DNA of 64,000 nucleotides. Origin: Actinomycetota bacterium. Its GTDB lineage: Bacteria > Actinomycetota > Nitriliruptoria > Nitriliruptorales > Nitriliruptoraceae. The position numbers and the translations under genes were made by a program. The stretch covers positions 1-64,000 of the forward strand of contig JAHWKY010000021.1 of assembly GCA_019347575.1 (NCBI GenBank). The letters run 5' to 3'. Positions 60,070 to 64,000 of this stretch are shown here, one piece after another (the stretch's first letter is position 1; each line of letters starts with the position of its first letter). The notes beneath the pieces are model-generated. The model worked only from the letters and a program-made list of their open reading frames with translations, did no database searches and was not told the DNA's origin.

Positions 60070-61254
60070 TCAGACCTTCTCGTAGAGGGTCACCACGGCG
60101 GCGCCCCCGAGACCGATGTTGTGCTGGACGGCTCGAGTCGCACCGTCGACCTGGCGTGCTTCGGCCTCGCCACGTAGCTGCCAGGTCAGCTCGGCGCACT
60201 GAGCGAGACCCGTGGCGCCAAGCGGATGCCCCTTGGAGATGAGCCCGCCTGAGGGGTTGACAACCCAGCGTCCTCCGTAGCTGGTCTCGCCTGCCTCGAT
60301 GAGCTTGCCGCCTTCGCCCTCGCCGCACAGGCCCAGCGCCTCGTAGGTGATGATCTCGTTGGGTGAGAAGCAGTCGTGCAACTCGATGACCTGCGCATCC
60401 AGTACGTCGAAGCCGGCTTGTTCGTAGGCGCGGCGAGCAGCCGTGGCGGAAAGGTCTGCGCCAACGACCTTTATCGCATCGCCCTCATAGGACGATGCCA
60501 GGTCCGTGGCCATCCCCTGCCCCGCGATGTGGACCGCCCGGTCGTCGCAGTCGAACCGCGAGAGGGCGTCCTCGCTCATCAGCACCGCCGCAGCCGAGCC
60601 GTCGGACGTGGGGGAGCACTGCAGCCTGGTCAGCGGCGCGTCCACCATCGGGGCGGTGAGGATCTGTTCGAGCGTGTAGACGTCCTGGAACTGGGCATAG
60701 GGGTTGTTCGCGGAGTGTCGGTGGTTCTTCTCGGCGACCATGGCGAACTGTTCCACCGTCGTGCCGTACCGGCGCATGTGGTCATCCGCAGCTCGGGCCC
60801 ACATCTGCGGGGCCATCGGGGCGTCGGTCGGATCGTGCAACTCGTGCAATCGTGAGACGTGCCGGTCCAGTGGAGAGGCGCGGTCGTGCGCGTCGAGGGA
60901 GAGCGAGCCTCGCTGCATCTTCTCGAACCCGACCGCCAGCGCTACATCGACGAGGCCTCCGGCCACCGCCTGGCGCGCCAGCCACAGGGCGGTCGATCCT
61001 GTGGCACAGTTGTTGTTCACGTTGGTGATCGGCACGCCAGTGTGGCCAAGTTCGTAGATCGCGCGCTGTCCCGCGGTCGACGGGCCGTACACGTAACCGA
61101 CGTGGACAGCCTCGACGTCGGTGTACCGGACGCCGGCGTCCTCCAAGGCTCGCTCGCTGGCTACCCGGACCATGTCGGGGTAGTCCCACGCACTGGTTCC
61201 GGGTTTCTCGAACTTCGTCATGCCGACACCAGCGACGTAGACGGCACGGGTCAT
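60070..61254 (-). CDS. SCP-x/lipid-transfer-type thiolase
   Basis: 394 residues from ATG 61254 (AGGAG upstream). VYVAGVGMTKFEKPGTSAWDYPDM, Cys in VNNNCATGSTALWLARQAV, VGFEKMQRGSL, LHDCFSPNEI, and NPSGGLISKGHPLGATGLAQCAEL. All catalytic residues present. Divergent from the MaoC/ligase pair over the palindromic control region at 61327. No DUF35 partner is adjacent, unlike the thiolase at 20971. Confidence 0.92.
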   Translation of the reverse strand: MTRAVYVAGVGMTKFEKPGTSAWDYPDMVRVASERALEDAGVRYTDVEAVHVGYVYGPSTAGQRAIYELGHTGVPITNVNNNCATGSTALWLARQAVAGGLVDVALAVGFEKMQRGSLSLDAHDRASPLDRHVSRLHELHDPTDAPMAPQMWARAADDHMRRYGTTVEQFAMVAEKNHRHSANNPYAQFQDVYTLEQILTAPMVDAPLTRLQCSPTSDGSAAAVLMSEDALSRFDCDDRAVHIAGQGMATDLASSYEGDAIKVVGADLSATAARRAYEQAGFDVLDAQVIELHDCFSPNEIITYEALGLCGEGEGGKLIEAGETSYGGRWVVNPSGGLISKGHPLGATGLAQCAELTWQLRGEAEARQVDGATRAVQHNIGLGGAAVVTLYEKV

Positions 61255-61321
61255 CCGTCGGCTCCTCCGTTGAGGGATCCGCCTCGGAGGTTGCGCGCCC
61301 CCGAGTCTTGACAACTACTAC

Positions 61322-61354
61322 TTGTACGGTACCAAGCTATAGCCTATAGTACCG
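61322..61354 (+). promoter_or_regulatory. TetR-type operator site 4, divergent promoter region
   Basis: CGGTAC-N16-GTACCG (61327-61354), the most symmetric copy, with an inner CTATAG-C-CTATAG repeat. On the plus strand TTGTAC (61322-61327), 17 bases, TATAGT (61345-61350) is a good promoter for the MaoC/ligase pair. The thiolase/acyl-CoA dehydrogenase pair diverges to the left. Confidence 0.72.
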
Positions 61355-61431
61355 TCGTAGGTCTTCCAAGTGGGGAGTGGCGGAAGTGCTCTTCGAGCGT
61401 CAGGTGGGGCGGGTCGTGGTCGCCGATCCAG

Positions 61432-62361
61432 ATGGTGGCGGATCTCCAAGGAACGACCAGCGCCGCGGGCGGCCGACCGCGCCAGACACGACCCGAGCCT
61501 GACGTGTCGATCGACCCTGTCGCCGCGATGGCCGCCAGTGTGCTGACGTCCGAGTCCAGTTGGGACCCAGACGACGTGATCCTGTACCACTTAGGGGTTG
61601 GGGCGGGGGTCGGTCCCGGTCGAGCCACAGACGCCAAGGAACTTGCGTACATCTATGAGCGCGACCTCAAGGTCCTGCCCTCGTTCGCCGTCGTCACCAT
61701 CCTGGAGGCCGTTGCCGACATCAACGTCGTCGATGGCATCGATATCGCCCTGTCGCGGGTCCTCCACGGCGAGCATCACCTCGAGCTGCATCGACCGCTC
61801 CCCATCTCCGGAAGGGTCCGGAGCACCTCCAGGGTCTCCGCGGTCTACGACAAAGGCAGCGCTGCGCTGCTCTTGCTCGAGATGCAGAGTTCGGACTCCG
61901 ACGGTCCGCTGTTCACCAACCGCTTCTCGATCTTCGCGAGGGGTGAGGGCGGGTTCGGTGGGGAGACGGGGCCCAAGGCTGTCGAAGACGTGCCGAAGCG
62001 ACAGCCGGACGCGGTCGTGAGGTCCTCGACGTTGGAGCACCAGGCTCTGCTCTACCGCTTGACCGGCGACAAGAACCCGCTCCACGCCGACCCGTCCTAC
62101 GCCGCGAAAGCGGGGTTCGATCGACCGATCCTGCATGGCTTGTGTACCTATGGCGCGGTGTGCAAAGCGGTCGTCGATGAGCTGCTCGACGGCGACGTGA
62201 CCCGTGTCGCGTCCTACCAGGTCCGCTTCGCCGGTGTCGTCTACCCCGGCGAGACCATCGTCACGGAGATGTGGCGAGAGGCGGATCGCATCGTCGTCCA
62301 CGCCACGACCACCGAACGAGGGACACCCGTGCTGTCGAACGCATCGGTAGCACTGCGCTGA
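61432..62361 (+). CDS. MaoC-family (R)-enoyl-CoA hydratase, two hot-dog domains
   Basis: 309 residues if the ATG at 61432 is used; GTG 61504 or ATG 61528 are alternatives because no ribosome site is clear. The catalytic half has VVRSSTLEHQALLYRLTGDKNPLHADPSYAAKAGFDRPILHGLCTYGAVCKAVVD, the hydratase-2 motif with Asp and His, preceded by the non-catalytic hot-dog LHGEHHLELHRPLPISGRVRSTSRVSAVYDKG. It hydrates the enoyl-CoA from the dehydrogenase. Confidence 0.9.
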   Translation: MVADLQGTTSAAGGRPRQTRPEPDVSIDPVAAMAASVLTSESSWDPDDVILYHLGVGAGVGPGRATDAKELAYIYERDLKVLPSFAVVTILEAVADINVVDGIDIALSRVLHGEHHLELHRPLPISGRVRSTSRVSAVYDKGSAALLLLEMQSSDSDGPLFTNRFSIFARGEGGFGGETGPKAVEDVPKRQPDAVVRSSTLEHQALLYRLTGDKNPLHADPSYAAKAGFDRPILHGLCTYGAVCKAVVDELLDGDVTRVASYQVRFAGVVYPGETIVTEMWREADRIVVHATTTERGTPVLSNASVALR

Positions 62362-62390
62362 ACATGCCCGACTCGGAACAGGAGAGGAAC

Positions 62391-63950
62391 ATGAGGATCA
62401 GCCAGACGCTCGCCCGCAACGCGCAGGTCGCACCCCGAGACACCGCGACCATCTTCGGAGACCGGCGCAGAACCTGGCCGGAACACCGAGACCGCGTCGC
62501 CCGACTCGCCTCCGCCCTGCGTCGCATGGGCATGGGAGACGGTGACCGCGTAGCGATGTTGGCGCTGAACAGCGACCGCTACCTCGAGTGGTACTTCGCC
62601 GTCTCATGGGGCGGAGGCGTCGTGGTGCCGATCAACATCCGTCTCGCTCCGCCGGAGATCGTTCACTGGTTGACCGACTCGGGGGCATCCATCTTGTTCG
62701 TCGACGACACCTTCCTCCCAGTCGTGCCCAAGCTCCAGGAAGCAGTCAGCACGCTCCGCCACGTCGTCCACGTCGGTGATGGCGATCCGCCCGAAGGCAC
62801 GGACGGTTTCGAGCAGCTGATAGCCGACAGTGACCCGATCCCCGCCAGCGAGGGACGCGGTGATGACCTCGCGGGCCTCTTCTACACCGGCGGCACCACG
62901 GGCAGGTCCAAGGGCGTGATGCTCAGCCACAACAACCTGCTCAGCAACGCCTTCCACCTCGTGCCTGCCGTCGGCTTCGGGCCCCAGACGGTCTACCTCC
63001 ACGTCGCTCCGATGTTCCACCTCGCCGACGCTGCCGGCATGTACGCCGTCGCGCTCGCCGGAGCCACCCACACCTTCGTTCCCGCTTTCGCCCCGGCTGC
63101 GGTCATCGAAGCGATCGAGGCTCACCGGGTCACCACGACGCTGCTCGTACCCACCATGATCGCCGCTCTGACCCAGGTCCCCGATGTGGAGCAGCGGGAC
63201 CTGTCGTCGTGGGAGCAGCTGCTGTACGGCGGTTCGCCGATGTCGGAAGCTCTCATCGATGGCATCTTGAAGCTCGTACCGCAGCTGAACCTGGTTCAGG
63301 CCTACGGCCAGACAGAGGCCGCACCGGTCGTCACGCTGCTGCCTCCAGAACGTCACACCTTCTCCGGACCCCTCGCTGGCAAGACCCGATCGGCAGGCCA
63401 AGCAGCCTTCGGTGTCGAGGTAGCGATCCTCGACGAGGAGGACCAGGAGGTGCCGCGAGAGACGGTCGGGCAGATCTGCGTCCGCGGAGACAACGTCATG
63501 ATCGGCTACCTCGACCGGCCCGACGAGACGGAGACCGCGCTCCGCAACGGCTGGCTGCACACAGGAGACGCTGGCTACATGGATGACGACGGCTTCGTGT
63601 TCGTGGTCGACCGTCTCAAGGACATGATCGTCACCGGCGGAGAGAACGTCTACACGGCCGAGGTCGAGAACGCACTGGCTAGCCACGACGCCGTGCTCGA
63701 GTGCGCCGTCATCGGGATACCGAGCGACGAGTGGGGCGAGCAGGTACACGCGATCGTGCGGATCGCGCCCGACTCGGACGTCTCCGAAGCGGAACTCCTC
63801 GCTCATTGCAAGGAACAGATCGCCAACTACAAGTGCCCTCGCAGCGTCGACATCAGACAGGACGAGCTACCGAAGTCCGGTGCAGGCAAGATCCTCAAGC
63901 GCGAACTTCGCGCCCCCTTCTGGGAAGATCAGGACCGCGCCGTGCACTAG
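62391..63950 (+). CDS. AMP-forming acid-CoA ligase
   Basis: 519 residues from ATG 62391 (GGAGAGG upstream); ATG 62364 is a weaker alternative. GLFYTGGTTGRSKGVMLSHNN is the ATP loop, LVQAYGQTEAAP motif A5, GWLHTGDAGYMDDDGFVFVVDRLKDMIVTGGENVYTAEVENAL motifs A7-A8, and PKSGAGKILKRELR the lysine end. It activates the acid imported or released on the surface, feeding the beta-oxidation genes beside it. Confidence 0.93.
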   Translation: MRISQTLARNAQVAPRDTATIFGDRRRTWPEHRDRVARLASALRRMGMGDGDRVAMLALNSDRYLEWYFAVSWGGGVVVPINIRLAPPEIVHWLTDSGASILFVDDTFLPVVPKLQEAVSTLRHVVHVGDGDPPEGTDGFEQLIADSDPIPASEGRGDDLAGLFYTGGTTGRSKGVMLSHNNLLSNAFHLVPAVGFGPQTVYLHVAPMFHLADAAGMYAVALAGATHTFVPAFAPAAVIEAIEAHRVTTTLLVPTMIAALTQVPDVEQRDLSSWEQLLYGGSPMSEALIDGILKLVPQLNLVQAYGQTEAAPVVTLLPPERHTFSGPLAGKTRSAGQAAFGVEVAILDEEDQEVPRETVGQICVRGDNVMIGYLDRPDETETALRNGWLHTGDAGYMDDDGFVFVVDRLKDMIVTGGENVYTAEVENALASHDAVLECAVIGIPSDEWGEQVHAIVRIAPDSDVSEAELLAHCKEQIANYKCPRSVDIRQDELPKSGAGKILKRELRAPFWEDQDRAVH

Positions 63951-64000
63951 CAAGCCTCAGTTGACGACGGAGCGACACCTGAGTATCAGCGGCAAATCCC

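Noticed and set aside
63961-63988. TTGACG-N17-TATCAG at the right edge of the window
   Set aside because: A plausible promoter shape, but the gene it would serve is outside the window, so it cannot be judged.
1-64000. CRISPR arrays, tRNA, rRNA and intact insertion sequences
   Set aside because: No regularly spaced repeats, no RNA gene signatures and no transposase with inverted ends were seen.

Overview
The window is a very GC-rich stretch with short Shine-Dalgarno-like leaders, many 4-base GTGA/ATGA start-stop overlaps, lipobox lipoproteins and one LPxTG wall-anchored protein. This points to a Gram-positive, high-GC Actinomycetota, probably a deep-branching or environmental lineage; the genus cannot be read from this stretch. 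There are no RNA genes, CRISPR arrays or intact mobile elements that I can support. It is almost wholly a catabolic region: five acid-CoA ligases, four acyl-CoA dehydrogenases, two thiolases, five SDR/epimerase genes, hot-dog dehydratases, a crotonase, a CoA-transferase, an acyl-CoA mutase and two complete branched-chain-amino-acid-type (Liv) ABC importers.

Layout. 1-6.7 kb: a TetR gene cut by the window edge, a DoxX remnant and an MFS remnant fused tail to tail, then a minus-strand operon of amidohydrolase, HyuA, HyuB and the MFS. 6.8-19.2 kb: an SDR, then a minus-strand operon (AtuA-like protein, its small C-terminal-like partner, acid-CoA ligase, a UGA-containing UGSC protein, an unnamed large-domain protein, and a large-domain/UGSC fusion). 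Next come an SDR/epimerase/AhpD-like operon and a plus-strand operon with a third UGA-containing UGSC protein, an Nfu-like scaffold and an SDR. 19.4-27.8 kb: an eight-gene minus-strand operon built round a divergent B12-dependent acyl-CoA mutase and an IclR regulator. 27.9-31.1 kb: four plus-strand genes. 31.1-37.4 kb: first Liv importer with a luciferase-like monooxygenase and a SnoaL-like protein. 37.5-45.5 kb: two acyl-CoA dehydrogenases, CoA-transferase, PaaK-like ligase, dehydratases and a crotonase. 45.5-48.0 kb: SDR and ligase. 48.2-64 kb: a TetR-centred block with a wall-anchored hydrolase, a broken CocE-type hydrolase, the second Liv importer with two unusual accessory proteins, and a beta-oxidation set.

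The most important observation is that three paralogous genes (7556-9160, 10256-10816, 16499-18127) each run through an in-frame TGA at the same position of a conserved motif, D-TGA-G-(A/S)-C-T-S, with clear homology continuing past it. They are best read as selenocysteine proteins of the UGSC-motif family. They occur as three architectures, two of them fusions to the same large domain in opposite order, and they sit in acid-CoA catabolic operons. No selA/selB/selD/tRNA-Sec is in the window.

Two regulatory codes are visible. In the right block, four 28-bp sites of the form xGrTAy-N16-GTACCG stand before the wall-anchored hydrolase, the TetR gene itself, the second Liv operon and the divergent thiolase/MaoC pair, defining a probable local TetR regulon that links surface hydrolysis, uptake and beta-oxidation. 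In the left and middle blocks, a TAACCAT-N4-ATrGTTA palindrome and TTGACGCC-type -35 boxes recur before several catabolic operons. Confidence values refer to the named function; the existence of most coding regions is more certain than their substrate.
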